Source of the DNA: Amorphochlora amoebiformis
Lineage: Eukaryota; Cercozoa; Chlorarachniophyceae
Length of the DNA stretch: 64,000 nucleotides
Assembly (NCBI GenBank): GCA_054601695.1
Contig: BAAHQB010000022.1
Coordinates: forward strand, 620,001-684,000
Direction: 5' to 3'
The notes below the pieces were generated by a model that saw only the letters and a program-made list of their open reading frames with translations, made no database searches and was not told the origin of the DNA. This document shows positions 28,860-43,193 of the stretch, one piece after another. How positions within the stretch are numbered: position 1 is the stretch's first letter; each line of letters opens with the position of its first letter. The position numbers and the translations under genes are program-made.

Positions 28860-29075
28860 GTATCTCATATAATAATATATATATATATATTATATAGATA
28901 TATAGATATATAGATATAAATATAGATCTATGCATGAATATATAATATATATATATATATATATCCTCTCACATCTTCATATTCATGGATGGTTATATTT
29001 AGATACTATATGTATATATATATATATATATGTAGCTACCCTCACCTCTAACATCTCAAATCCATCGATTACTGT
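28520..29075 (+). repeat. dispersed copies of a CTCACATCTTCATAT unit in TA tracts
   Basis: Related blocks lie near 28560, 28770, 28965 and 29035, separated by TA tracts. Confidence 0.6.
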
Positions 29076-29414
29076 ATAGATAGATTGTAGCAAAAGTAAC
29101 TAAATGTTTATATATATTACATATATATATATATATATATTATATATATGTACATACATACATATACATACAAATTCTGCAACTACTATATATATATGTG
29201 TATGCATATGTATACATATTCACTTTCATTACCCATCTTTGGGGCTCTGTTTATTATTGATATATCAAACACACATATATATATATATATACCTATATAA
29301 TATATTTACATTATACACACCCGCAGTATCCGTCTCACCAGACCTCTTCATCTCCGAAATATTATTCTTTTTTGTGGACTATAAGTAGGTTATAGGGTTG
29401 GATCAGAGTTGGAA

Positions 29415-29590
29415 ATATCTCAAGCTCTTTTGGAAAATATCTCAAAACTCTTTTGGAAAATATCTCAAACTCCTTTGGAAAATATCCCCAAATTCTTTTG
29501 GAAAATATCCGCAAATTTTTTTGGAAAATATCCCCAAACTCTTTTGGAAAATATCTCAAAACTCTTTTGAAAAAATCTCTCCAATCTCTT
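29415..29590 (+). repeat. 23-bp minisatellite, about 8 copies
   Basis: CTTTTGGAAAATATC.C.AAA is repeated head to tail. A 113-codon frame crosses it only because the unit lacks stops. Confidence 0.9.
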
Positions 29591-29606
29591 TTTGTGAACT
29601 CGAAGC

Positions 29607-29815
29607 TAGGATTAGGGTTAGGATTAGGGTTCCAAGTGTATGGAAACCCTCTTTCGAACAGACTCTTAGCGTTGACGTTACATTTTGCGTTACATCGTTA
29701 CGACCGTTACTACATTTTCTTTTCAAACCAGTGGGATGATTAGGATTGGGGTTACAGTGAGGGCTAGGGTTAGGGTTAGGGTTAGGGTTAGGGTTAAGGT
29801 TAGGATTAGGGTTGG
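29607..29815 (+). repeat. TTAGGG islands
   Basis: TTAGGG runs at 29607-29632 and 29763-29813 flank unique sequence with no supported gene. Confidence 0.85.
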
Positions 29816-29939
29816 GAATGAAAGCTGATTGGGTACTACTTTGGGGATAAGGTTTGCAGGAGAATCCGAGATATTTGAGATGTTAGGAGAGCAGTGCTTT
29901 GGGCTTGACTTAGGTGTATCGGCGGACATCTATGGATTA

Positions 29940-30143
29940 ATATGCAGGTATATATATGCAGATATATAGAGATATAAATATATGTATATATGTCTTATAC
30001 TTATGTGCATTGAATATAGTATATGTATGTATATATCGATAATATACATGTGTGGGTATGTATGTTTGTATGTATGCGAATATGTGTGTATACATTTAAT
30101 GATATTTCATATATAAATGTATATAGCATGTATGTATAAAATA

Positions 30144-30189
<46 letters not shown>

Positions 30190-30246
30190 CTTTGACTTCT
30201 AGATGCAAGTGTATATATTTGCAAAAAAAAGCATTTATCATGCACG

Positions 30247-30308
<62 letters not shown>

Positions 30309-30800
30309 AATATGGGACGCAATGTAAATACTATACATATAGATACTGTACATGTAATATATATATATATATATATACACATATATATATATATATATAT
30401 TATATACACACACACCTGAGAGAACTTTACGGACGATTCTAGAAGTAGTCTGGATATTAAAGTATTATAACGTATGTATATAAATATACATATATCTAGA
30501 TATTTATATATATATACGTATATATATATATATATATTTATATATCACGTATATATATATATATATGTATATATATTTACATATATAAACATATATTTAT
30601 ATATATATATATACATACACTTTATCTCAAAACTTATATATAGATGGATAATTATCGACAAACAGTAGTTAGGAAAGGAAAGGCTATAGTATGATATATA
30701 ATATATACATATATATGTATATATATTTATATATATATATTATAATATATATATATATATAAATACAGATAGATAGATATATATATGCATATACATGTTC
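29940..30800. repeat. (TA)n tract
   Basis: TA-rich with small unique islands; no gene. Confidence 0.8.
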
Positions 30801-30839
30801 TTTCGTAGCTCTCTACGCAGCTGAAGAAAGCAGCATTCG

Positions 30840-30993
30840 AGAAACCCGCCGACAAATAAACTTAAAATGGCGATCGATAGCAATTCTAACGTTCATTTAT
30901 GTACATATATACTCATATATATTATTATTATTATTATTATTATTATTACATATATATATATATATATATATATTTCTATACATACATACATAT

Positions 30994-31039
<46 letters not shown>

Positions 31040-31134
31040 TGTATATGCATATGAAACTCGTCGACAAATAAAGTTATAATTGCGATCGATAGCAACCCTA
31101 ACGTTCAAGACATATGTACATATATACTCATATA

Positions 31135-31192
<58 letters not shown>

Positions 31193-31319
31193 TATATATA
31201 CATATATATAATATATATATATATATATATTGTATATGCATGCAAAATCGCCCAAAAATAAAGTTAAAATTGCCATCGATACTAACCCTAACGTTCAAGA
31301 CATATGTACATATATACTC

Positions 31320-31373
<54 letters not shown>

Positions 31374-31460
31374 GTATATTTTATATGCATGTAAACTCGC
31401 CGACAAATAAAGTCTAAATTGATTGTTATCGATACCAATCCTAACGTTCAAAACATATGC
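30840..31460 (+). repeat. four-copy unit interleaved with (TA)n
   Basis: GACAAATAAA.T..AATTG..ATCGATA.CAA.CCTAACGTTCA occurs near 30850, 31062, 31250 and 31400, then CATATGTACATATATACTCA and a TA tract. Confidence 0.9.
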
Positions 31461-31521
31461 ACATATGTGCTCATATATATACATATATACATATACATAT
31501 ATATATTTATATATATATATG

Positions 31522-31560
<39 letters not shown>

Positions 31561-31616
31561 GTGTATATATGTATTATGAATATGTACGTATATATATACA
31601 TATATATGTATATATT

Positions 31617-31668
<52 letters not shown>

Positions 31669-31724
31669 ATACATATATACATGTATATATATATATATAT
31701 GAATACATTTATACATATGATATC

Positions 31725-32640
31725 GTTAGGGTAACATTAGGGTTTAGATTACGGTTAGAGTTGGCAGTAGAATTAAGGTTGAATTAGAATCAACAGTTTC
31801 ACTTCAAGAGTAGGGTTAGACTTAGGCAATTAGTTGAAACTAAACTCATGCTTAGATTTAGGGTCAGGATTAGGTGAAATGAGGGTTAGGGTTAGGGATA
31901 GGGTACGTTTGGGTCAGGTTAGGTTATGGTTAGGGTTAGGGTTAGGGTTAGGGTTAGAATTAGGGTTAGGGTTAGGCTTAGGACTAAGGTTAAGAGGCAC
32001 GTTAGGGTCGAGTTAGTTTAGGACTAGGGTTAGTGTTAGGGTTATGTTTAGGGTTAGGGTTAGGGTTAGGATTAGGGTTAGGGCTAGGGTTAGGGTTAGG
32101 ATTAGGGTTAGGGTCAGAGCTAGGATTAGGGTTAGGATCAGGTCAGGTTAGGGTTAGGGTTAGGTTCAGGGTTAGGACTAGATTAGGGTTAGGATCAGAT
32201 TATTCATCATGTCTTAGCCCTAGGACCGTTGACTCAGTTAGCAGACACTTCTGTAGGAAGCTACTCAAGCAGATCTTATGATAGGTGTCGGGTTTAGGTG
32301 TCGGGTTAGGGTTAGGGTTAGGGTTAGGGTTAGGGTTAGGGTTAGGGTTAGGGTTAGGATTAGGGTTAGGGTTAGGGTTAGGATTAGGGTTACTGTTAGG
32401 GTTAGGGTTAAGGTTAGGGTTAAGGTTAGGGTTAGGGTTAGAGTTAAGGATAGGGTTAGGATCAGATTATTCAGCATGTCTTAGTCCTAGGACCATTGAC
32501 TCCTCCACAGAGTGGGGATATATTGGATAGGGTTAGGGTTAGGGTTAGGGTTAGGGTTAGGGTTAGGGTTAGGGTTAGGGTTAGGGTTAGGGGTAGGGTT
32601 AGGGTTAGGGTTAGGGCTAGGGTTTGGGTTAGGGTTAGGT
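31725..32640 (+). repeat. large TTAGGG block with conserved inserts
   Basis: Degenerate to perfect TTAGGG for about 900 bases. Two inserts (32193-32235, 32460-32505) share ATCAGATTATTCA.CATGTC and CCTAGGACC.TTGACTC. Confidence 0.95.
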
Positions 32641-32699
32641 TTTTGAAATAACTTGCTGCGGAAATGCATGCCCAGTCTGTAAGGAGAGTCCCAACTAAC

Positions 32700-32798
32700 T
32701 GGTAAGGTATATTTGTGATATATATGTATATATATATATATATATATATACATATATATACACATACACACACATATATATATATATATACGTATATA

Positions 32799-32851
<53 letters not shown>

Positions 32852-32856
32852 GTATA

Positions 32857-32888
<32 letters not shown>

Positions 32889-32975
32889 ATATATATTTAT
32901 ATTATTTATATACATATGCATTTCACACAAATATGTATATATATAGAGAGAGAAAGAATATATGTATATATGTAT

Positions 32976-33006
<31 letters not shown>

Positions 33007-33111
33007 GATGCATACATATATGTATATATAAATCAAAATGTGTACATCTTTATGTAAGTATTTAAAAATATGATATATATATATATATTACATATATATA
33101 TATATACACAC

Positions 33112-33149
<38 letters not shown>

Positions 33150-33305
33150 AAAGTTCCGACTTGGTAGCCCTATTTTGACAAACTTTCAGCAATTTACTAA
33201 CATGAGAAGTACTCTGAGTTTTATAATGTATACACACAAATATATACATACATATACTTAGACATATAGATGTATTTATATAATATATATATGTGTATAT
33301 ATATA

Positions 33306-33345
<40 letters not shown>

Positions 33346-33475
33346 ATACAATATTGCCAAGTGGAGGTTCATCATCGTACCCGTGTACATAAGTATATAT
33401 ATATACATAACATACATATACATATGTATATATTATATATTTATGTATATTTACATATTTACATATTTACATCTG

Positions 33476-33521
<46 letters not shown>

Positions 33522-33640
33522 TATATAATTATTATTGTTAAGACACAATTACCGCTAAAAGTTGTGCAGTGAAGAGAATAGTTGGAATTATCAAGAATGC
33601 ATACCGTGACGCCAAAGGCAACTGAACACATATTTTAATA
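32700..33640. repeat. (TA)n tract
   Basis: TA tracts with unique islands at 33150-33235 and 33350-33400; no exon supported. Confidence 0.8.
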
Positions 33641-33945
33641 TAGTAGATATCTTTATATTCATATTCAATATATCGCGAATGTAATAACGTGTTTTAATAG
33701 TAGGTATCTTTATATTCATATTCAATATATCGCGAATGTAATAACATGTTTTAATATAGTAGATATCTTTATATCCATATTCAATATACGGGAATATCGC
33801 GAATGTAATAACATGTTTTAATATATTAGATATCTTTATATTCAAATTGAATATACGGGAATATCGCGAATGTAATAACATATTTTAATATATTAGATAT
33901 CTTTATATTCATATTGAATATACGGGAGTATCGCGAATGTAATAT
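33635..33945 (+). repeat. ~60-70 bp tandem array, 5 copies
   Basis: TAGATATCTTTATATTCATA followed by TTCAATAT and CGCGAATGTAATAACATGTT occurs five times; later copies add ACGGGAATAT. Confidence 0.92.
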
Positions 33946-33959
33946 TGCTACCGTTGACT

Positions 33960-35410
<1,451 letters not shown>

Positions 35411-35414
35411 GAAT

Positions 35415-35915
35415 ATGTTTAACCTTAACCCTACTGAATAACCCGAATTTGTCTTAATTAAACCTTAATATTACTGAACCCTAACCCAAATTCACCTAAA
35501 TTGAACCTTAATCCTACTGGACCCTAACCCTAATTAACCCTAACCCTAATTAACACCTAAATTAAAATCCAATCCTACTGAACCCGAAGCCTAATTGACC
35601 TTAATTGAACCTTAATTCTACTGAACCCTAAACCTAATTAATTTAACCTTATCCCTATTGAACCCTGACCTTAATTTACCTCAATTTAATCCTAATCCTA
35701 CTGAACCCTTGCTCAAATTTACCTTAATTGAACATTAACTCTACTGAACCCTAACCCTTATATTAGCCTACACGGCAGAACATACGTTGGAACCGAAGCC
35801 CAGTATCTGAATTAAAAGTTAGGGTTAGGGTTAGGGTTAGGGTTAGGATTAGGATAAGGGTTAGGTTTAGGGTTAGGCTAGGGTTAGGGTTAGGGTTGAG
35901 GTTAGGGTTAGAGTA
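35415..35915. repeat. telomere-derived ~55-bp minisatellite then TTAGGG
   Basis: CTACTGAACCCTAA...TAATT.ACCTTAATTGAACCTTAATC recurs about seven times to 35760. After a short unique spacer, TTAGGG units run 35818-35915 in the opposite orientation. Confidence 0.85.
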
Positions 35916-35929
35916 AGTATGTCTAATGT

Positions 35930-35949
35930 GTACATATGTATGTAATTGT

Positions 35950-35982
<33 letters not shown>

Positions 35983-36063
35983 TATATATATGTATGTATG
36001 CATAAAATATATATTTATGTTTCTTTGAGATTTTTATATTAACATATAACTATTATATATGTG

Positions 36064-36110
<47 letters not shown>

Positions 36111-36143
36111 GCATATAAATAAATTTATACATATTTACACATT

Positions 36144-36184
<41 letters not shown>

Positions 36185-36415
36185 ATAATGTGTGAATAGT
36201 AACACGTTACGATGGCATCTTATCATGTATTTATATAAATATAAATATATATGTATTTATATAAATATAAATATATACCTATTTACACATATATTACATG
36301 TATATAATATATATATATATATATATATAATATGTATACATACATATATATATATATATGTAAATAATATATAGACAGTAACACGTTACGATAGCATCTT
36401 ATCCTCTATTACTAA

Positions 36416-36448
<33 letters not shown>

Positions 36449-36489
36449 CATATATATATATATATATACGTAATATACATATGTATATG

Positions 36490-36527
<38 letters not shown>

Positions 36528-36600
36528 ACACATATACACAAACATATTTATTTAATGTACGTATATCATCAATACACGAACATACCAGGAAGGCTCGCCA

Positions 36601-36661
<61 letters not shown>

Positions 36662-36749
36662 CTACCTATAGATATACGCAAACGTATTTATATAATATAT
36701 ATATATATATATATATGTATATATCATCAATAAGCGAACATACCATATA

Positions 36750-36788
<39 letters not shown>

Positions 36789-36812
36789 CATATATACCGA
36801 TTTATATATTTA

Positions 36813-36845
<33 letters not shown>
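35930..36845. repeat. (TA)n tract with duplicated elements
   Basis: AGTAACACGTTACGAT.GCAT occurs at 36198 and 36377. CGAACATACCAGGAA.GCTCGC occurs near 36576 and again at 36862. Confidence 0.8.
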
Positions 36846-36848
<3 letters not shown>

Positions 36849-37118
36849 CCAAACAAACGGAACATACCAGGAAAGCTCGCCAGCCAAAGTAGGGGTTATG
36901 CGCTCCAAATATATAAAAGAAATAAATTGATAACCCAAACATTGACATCCAATGTATGCGTCTCTGATACGTGTAGATATATATATTTTCAGATGTTTCA
37001 ACATCAGGAAATGTGTTTGAGAATATGCTGTTATATGTGCGTAACATACGTGAAAAACAAAAATTATGTTGATATGATTGAAAACCCAAATAGTGACGTC
37101 AGGCATATGTGTCTCTGA
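36846..37118 (+). CDS. unassigned open frame with possible splice sites
   Basis: About 90 codons are open through unique sequence (fragments NKRNIPGKLASQSRG, MIENPNSDVRHMCL). Within it TATATTTTCAG|ATG resembles an acceptor. The frame overlaps a local duplication (CTCTGATACGTGTA words near 36961 and 37109), and a 98-codon minus frame covers the same bases. No family recognised. Confidence 0.2.
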
Positions 37119-37199
37119 TACGTGTATTTGCAGATATATATCAAAATCAGCTATGCTCGTAAGATATATGGTAACAAATATTATGTTGTTGATATAATT

Positions 37200-37573
37200 A
37201 CATGATGTATAAGATATATGTAGAATATATTAGTATGTATATGTTTGTATATATATATAAATACATGTATTATATATATATATATATATATATAATATAC
37301 GATTATATTTCATACATTTTATATTTAACCTACACGTACTACAAAACAGGTCGTATACATTGATACATTACATATTGGCAGCTATCTAATAATCCAGCAT
37401 TCATTTGATAGTGTAGTAATCTACGTGCGCGCTAGTACACATGTGGTAACGTAAGTAACGTATGTTTGACTTTTGTTTGAGGACTCTGGGGGACTGTTAG
37501 CTGGAGCAGGAGAAATATCACGCCGAACCCTAAGGGTGTTTCCGAGATATGTATTCAAAGTTTCATTTGTGTA

Positions 37574-37629
<56 letters not shown>

Positions 37630-37639
37630 GTATGTATAT

Positions 37640-37717
<78 letters not shown>

Positions 37718-37806
37718 ATATATAGAGCAGGAGAAATATCATGCCGAACCCTAAGGGTGTTTCCGAGATATGTATTCAAAGTTTCATTTGTGTAATATAT
37801 ATATAT

Positions 37807-37860
<54 letters not shown>

Positions 37861-37895
37861 GTATGTATTTACATATACAAATACATATGTGTATG

Positions 37896-37955
<60 letters not shown>

Positions 37956-37994
37956 AATGTTCTGTATATTTCTATAGCTATGACAAATAGAATG

Positions 37995-38074
<80 letters not shown>

Positions 38075-38461
38075 TATGTGTATATTTTAGATTCAGCAAA
38101 AATATAAATAGATTTATATATAAGTATATATACATGATGTCTAGATATAACACATATGTATTTATACATATTTATATATACATATATATATATATTTATA
38201 TATATATATATATGAATTATCTAGATAAGCTAAATATATATGTATAGATATATATGGTAGATACTGTAATTGTGCACAAAAATATATTTTTATATATATA
38301 TATATATATAGGTTTATATAACAGTATAACAATGATGTATAGCAGGTCCCTAGATGGATGTATACAAAATACGTATTCAAGTCTCCTTTTTTTCTTATTA
38401 TATGTATACACACATAGACATATACATATGTGTACATACAGATATGTACATAATATATATA

Positions 38462-38503
<42 letters not shown>

Positions 38504-38549
38504 TATATAGGTGTGTAAATATAAATATATTTAAATATAATAATTAACA

Positions 38550-38605
<56 letters not shown>

Positions 38606-38700
38606 GTACATATATGTAAGTAAACATATGTAATAAGTACTACACATGTACACATACATATTATATGTACATATATACATACACACACATATATAAATAC
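37200..38700. repeat. (TA)n tract with a two-copy 70-bp element
   Basis: GAGCAGGAGAAATATCA.GCC, CCCTAAGGGTGTTTCCGAG and GTATTCAAAGTTTCATTTGT occur at 37503-37575 and 37725-37797. Confidence 0.85.
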
Positions 38701-38879
38701 ACATATATATATACATATCATATACGCATCCATGCCGTCGAAAAGCTCAACACGTGCCCAATGTACGTCACACAAGACTCACCATGCATACCCGAAAAGT
38801 ATACTCGAATACATGTATATAATTCGCAAACCAATCAACCCTCACACCACCTGCAACAGTCATCTTTGCAACATCTGAA

Positions 38880-39474
38880 AAAAAAACATAAATCTCCATT
38901 ACACAGTCATTATTAGCTAACACTTCCTCAGCCAATCCTAGAAACATCACAAATTTGTTTTTTTTTCCACAAGAGCACAATTCTCAAAGAAGAAAATAAT
39001 TCGGCCGTTTGGCATTCTTCTGCTACTTAGAGCGTACCCGAGTAAATCCACATGGAATAGACCGTAACGTAGGTTGCGTTTTCCGTCAAGCCTGCACAGC
39101 AACGCCAGTGCGGCCCATGAACCGATTAATTAAATATATAAGTTTTCTCTTTTTGATGTCAACCTAGCCTGCACCCATAAGTCACGGGAGCCAGAAGAGT
39201 GAGGGTACCCCTTTAACACTTATATTCACCTAAGATAAAACCGGGGCTTTATATCTAAAATTGATATCTTTATATACAATTCCAATATCAAAAGTTCCGA
39301 TTTTTGATACATTCCTGGCGAAGATGCCTAATCTTATCTATTTTACCAATCGATATGCTGATATCTAGTCCGGATACCCCATGTCCAGTTTGCAGAAAAT
39401 CGCCCAAAAACTAGTATTTTGCTCCGGGGGGTTATACCGGTTCACGCGCACCAGCGTTCCCTCTTGAAGCGGTC
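38880..39474 (+). promoter_or_regulatory. unique upstream flank of the GTPase gene
   Basis: This is about 600 bases of non-repetitive sequence directly before the GTPase ATG, unlike the TA tracts around it. No TATA box can be assigned with confidence. An AT-rich stretch near 39245-39300 contains TTGATATC and AATATCAAAA, words also found near 4640-4670 upstream of another candidate gene island. A minus-strand open frame (38768-38980, non-ATG start) crosses a poly-T/poly-A run and is not called. The 5' untranslated region and promoter most likely lie here, by position only. Confidence 0.3.
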
Positions 39475-40519
39475 ATGGCTGCATCTTCCAGTGTCAGTCC
39501 GTACGTGATGAGCAAGCGAAGCCCTTCCCGCTCTCGGCTCGGATCCTCCACGCCCACCCAGAAGAAGTATAAAGTAGTCTTCGCCGGAGACAGCGTCGGA
39601 AAGTCTTCGTTTTTGGACACAATGTACGTTTGTTTTCGAGCGTGTTCCTGGACTTTCGACGGTTTTTGAGGGGGTAGGAGGGTTACAGGGATTGGGAATG
39701 GCGGTAGCTGGAGGTGTGGATGATTCGAGAGACTGTAGTGATAAGTTTCAGTGTGGATTGGAGAGAAGGAGAGGGAGGGGAGTTAAGTTCCGGGGGGGAA
39801 TTGTCGACAATTAAACTTCTTTCTGAGTTTCATACTTCCCGTAATTCCAGGTTCTCGGACAAGAAAGGTCAGCCGACAGAGGAGAAGGTTGTGTACGAGG
39901 AGAAGGACTACAAGATCTTTCACCGCTCGGGGCTGTACAAGGGCAAAAAGCTGGGGCTAGGTGGGAAAACCCTTCCTTTCATCGTCTATTTGCCTAGTGC
40001 TCTTATCCGCAGAGCCCTCATACCCTCGTTCGATTGTGTAACTATGTCACTTGATCTTGTGTAGCTCTGAAATCAGTTTTGCATCTATGTACTGCACTCT
40101 GGATTCCAATCTCATATAAATATCTGTGCGGCCTCCCTGCACTTCCTTTTTATTCTCTGGAATCCGTATTCTCCGTGGTCTCTATGACGCATTTTCTGCT
40201 TCTCTAACAACTCTTAGTTGTGATTTACGTCCTCCTTTACATATCTTACACTTAGTCTTAAAAATCAGAGGTGTTCGAGGCTCCCGAGGGCCATTGGGAT
40301 TCGCTTCTCGAAGTGGTATGTAAAATCATATAAAAGCCTTTTTTATAGAAGCATACATACGTATATTATGTATGTACATATACAGGTGTGTGTGAGCTGT
40401 ATATAGGAATATTTACTATATATGTATATATATTCATATATATAAATATAATTTCACATGTTACATATGTTTAATATTATTATACATTATACATATTATA
40501 GCTGTATAATATATACGTG

Positions 40520-40566
<47 letters not shown>

Positions 40567-41038
40567 CATATGAACAAAAATGTGTAGTAATCATATTCAT
40601 ATTACTAACCTGAGATTACAACCATAGGTTCCCCGGGTTGACATCTTCGTTCTTGCGTTCGATGTCGCAAAACCCATCACATTCCAGAGGGCTGTTCAGG
40701 TATCACAAGAGAGAGAATGAGAATGCAGAAATGTGTAGTAGGAAACAGCTGTTTGTATGTCGCATGTCCATCATCGTATTACCTTTCTAACTTGATGGTT
40801 GGGTCATCCAGGCCAAGGCGAAAATTGAGGATGCCATGGCCATGTACGATGAAAGGGGACACCAGAAGGTATCTTTGTTACTAATGCAATGAAATGATAA
40901 ATATCTTTGGAAAGTGAAGATAGTGTAAAAGTTCCGACAATTGATATTATTGTGCAGGGCACACCAGCGAAGTCGGCCACTCGTCCACAGTATGCAGAAC
41001 TTAAATATAACATTTTTTTACACACATTTTAAATAAAC

Positions 41039-41101
<63 letters not shown>

Positions 41102-41700
41102 GTTTAATATACATATATGTATTTATTATGTTTAATATATATACACAATATACATATAATATAATATAAATATACATGTACATGTTAAATTATATGTATT
41201 TCTGCGTATTAAGTTTACATGTGTCTACGTCCACGACGGTTTTTACAACAGTATAATGTAAAGATTATTATAATTGGAATTTATACGACTCATGTGCATA
41301 TTTATATCTGTTGGAACCTTAATCTTATTATATCTATATTTGTATACATAGGATTAAGATTCCCTTCATCCTGCTGGGTATGAAAGTCGATCTCAGAGAC
41401 GACGAGGAATTTCATGAGGTGAGAACAGAACTTACATTAAGACTAACATTGCTGTATGCACATATGATTTCTAACTACGAGGATTATGGGTTTTATCGTA
41501 CTCCTACGGGCTATATTTCGGTCATATTCATAGTGTTATTAAGGTTAGTTATTGGAGGAGTTTTCATGTTTGGTTTGTTTCGTGCTTTTTTTTGTTGTGT
41601 GTTTGTGTTTGGCAGAAAATGCAGAAGAAGGCTATTGAGGTAATTGTGTGTGCTTGTGTACTAGAAAACATTAAGATGCATATGTTTATATATATGTGTA

Positions 41701-41740
<40 letters not shown>

Positions 41741-41815
41741 AAATAAATATATATGAATAATATATACATGTATATATATATATATATATGTAAATAGATT
41801 ATATATATAGATTTG

Positions 41816-41859
<44 letters not shown>

Positions 41860-42482
41860 TGTGTAATATTTGTAGATTTAATGAATATATATATATATAT
41901 ATATATATATGTATACATATATATATATATATATGCACATATGACATATATATAGTATTTGTATATTATATATGTATACACATACATATACATGTAGTCT
42001 AAATATCTGCATACGTTATTTATGTGAAATTACATAATAAACATATACATAATTTATATTCATATTAAGCATTAAGACCTTCATTTCAGTTTTCCAAAAC
42101 TAATTTTTTGCCGTTTTTGTAAAGGTGGGCATCCGATACAAAATGGTCAATAGCTCAAAAGCTCTAAAAATCGCTAAGCAATATGGATTCTCTGCCTACC
42201 GTGAGGTGCCCTACGCTGCCAATAATATGTCTCACACATATGTCACACACATGTATCACACACATGACATATGCATTTTCGAGTAAGGAAAAAAAATGAT
42301 AAAATAGTTTCTTCGGTTGTGTTGCCATTCATATCTTTCCTAAATATGTGTTAATCAAGTACTACATTTAAAGGTAAGTTGGAATATATGATGTAATGCA
42401 GGTTAGTGCTCTCACGGGCGAAGGCTTACATGACGCAGTGCGTACCATCACACGAGAGGTATTGCATATGTATATGTATGTG

Positions 42483-42514
<32 letters not shown>

Positions 42515-42591
42515 AAACATATATTTATATTTTATATATACGTTTGTAAATAATTACATGCACATACAATTTTTCCATACATTTATGAATA

Positions 42592-42645
<54 letters not shown>

Positions 42646-42754
42646 GTATATCATATATCATATATATATGCATATATAGTATACATACATACATCAGGCG
42701 CACATCCACCATTGGGAAGAGGAGAGCAAGGACTGGAAATGCGCCGTTATGTAG
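39475..42754 (+). CDS. Rho-family small GTPase, 11 exons, CaaX-terminated, atypical G motifs
   Basis: Joining 39475-39623, 39851-39960, 40269-40315, 40628-40699, 40812-40868, 40958-40989, 41352-41418, 41616-41639, 42125-42205, 42402-42458 and 42698-42754 gives 753 nt, 250 residues plus TAG, with every junction in phase. All introns are GT...AG (GTACGT, GTATGT, GTATCT, GTGAGA and similar; TACTAAC upstream of exon 4). The ATG has a purine at -3 and G at +4. Residues 1-31 are a Ser/Arg/Pro-rich extension. The P-loop AGDSVGKS is at 37-44, with Ala where the first Gly belongs. A switch I candidate is Pro-Thr 58-59. The switch II region reads [11 protein letters not shown] (89-99) instead of WDTAGQEDYDRL. 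FVLAF is at 109-113, GMKVDLRDD (165-173) replaces the G4 TKLDLRDD, and the G5 box SAL is at 215-217. The C-terminus CAVM (247-250) is a CaaX box, implying prenylation and membrane attachment. LRDD, the following helical insert and SALT point to Rho rather than Rab or Ras. About 20 extra residues lie between helix 3 and the G4 strand. The exon 9 donor (GTGCCC) and exon 2 donor (GTGGGA) are the weakest. Nucleotide binding and hydrolysis may be altered. Confidence 0.87.
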
Positions 42755-43037
42755 CACATCAAGAAACTCAGAATACCCAACCCCATTAGTCTTTCTTTTT
42801 CTCTCGTCTAAAGTCATTATGCACAACACCAGGCCCAAACACTTAAAAAGACTTTTGAGGCACATGGCTTTTCCTTTTCTCCTCAAGTTTTCCTGCCTGC
42901 CTCTCCTCCCTCTCTTCTCTCGGTGTGCCTGTTTGGACGCCTCTCTGAAGTTCACGACTCGTGACTAATCACCTGACCTCTTTCCGTAAAAGGGGAAAAA
43001 AAAAAAAACAAAGTTAGACTACTAATTTCTGGGGTGG
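42755..43037 (+). other. probable 3' untranslated region of the GTPase gene
   Basis: After the TAG stop the sequence is unique and pyrimidine-rich (CT-rich near 42790-42940), ending at an A-rich run near 42996-43010. No AATAAA hexamer is visible. The assignment rests on position. Confidence 0.3.
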
Positions 43038-43193
43038 TTAGCATGAATTCTTTATGTTTTTTTTCCTAGTATTTCTTCTTTTTGGGCTTTCTTTTTCTTC
43101 ATATTTTTGGGGAGGGATGTCATATCTCTCTTTCTCTCCCTCTCTGGGAGTATTCTGCAGGTTGGAATATTCCCAATCCGTCTTGAACTTCAT
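43038..43193 (-). CDS. short ATG-initiated ORF on the purine strand
   Basis: A 51-residue frame starts MKFKTDWEYSNLQNTPREGE and ends NIKNSC. It is rich in Lys, Glu and Arg because the strand is purine-rich. A further minus frame (43240-43390, fragment ENEETIETICRSSKIKEK) lies just upstream and could be an earlier exon joined at GTAGAT. The opposite strand could equally be flanking sequence of the GTPase gene. Confidence 0.18.
   Translation of the reverse strand: MKFKTDWEYSNLQNTPREGEKERYDIPPQKYEEKESPKRRNTRKKNIKNSC

Noticed and set aside
32265-32821. LTLT, NPNP and LGLG frames over telomere-like blocks
   Set aside because: CCCTAA/TTAGGG translated in three frames; no coding evidence.
39432-39620. 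62-codon minus frame over the start of the GTPase gene
   Set aside because: Antisense shadow of exon 1.
39714-40064. 116-codon plus frame with ATG start
   Set aside because: It contains exon 2 but its ends read into introns 1 and 2; the spliced frame explains it better.
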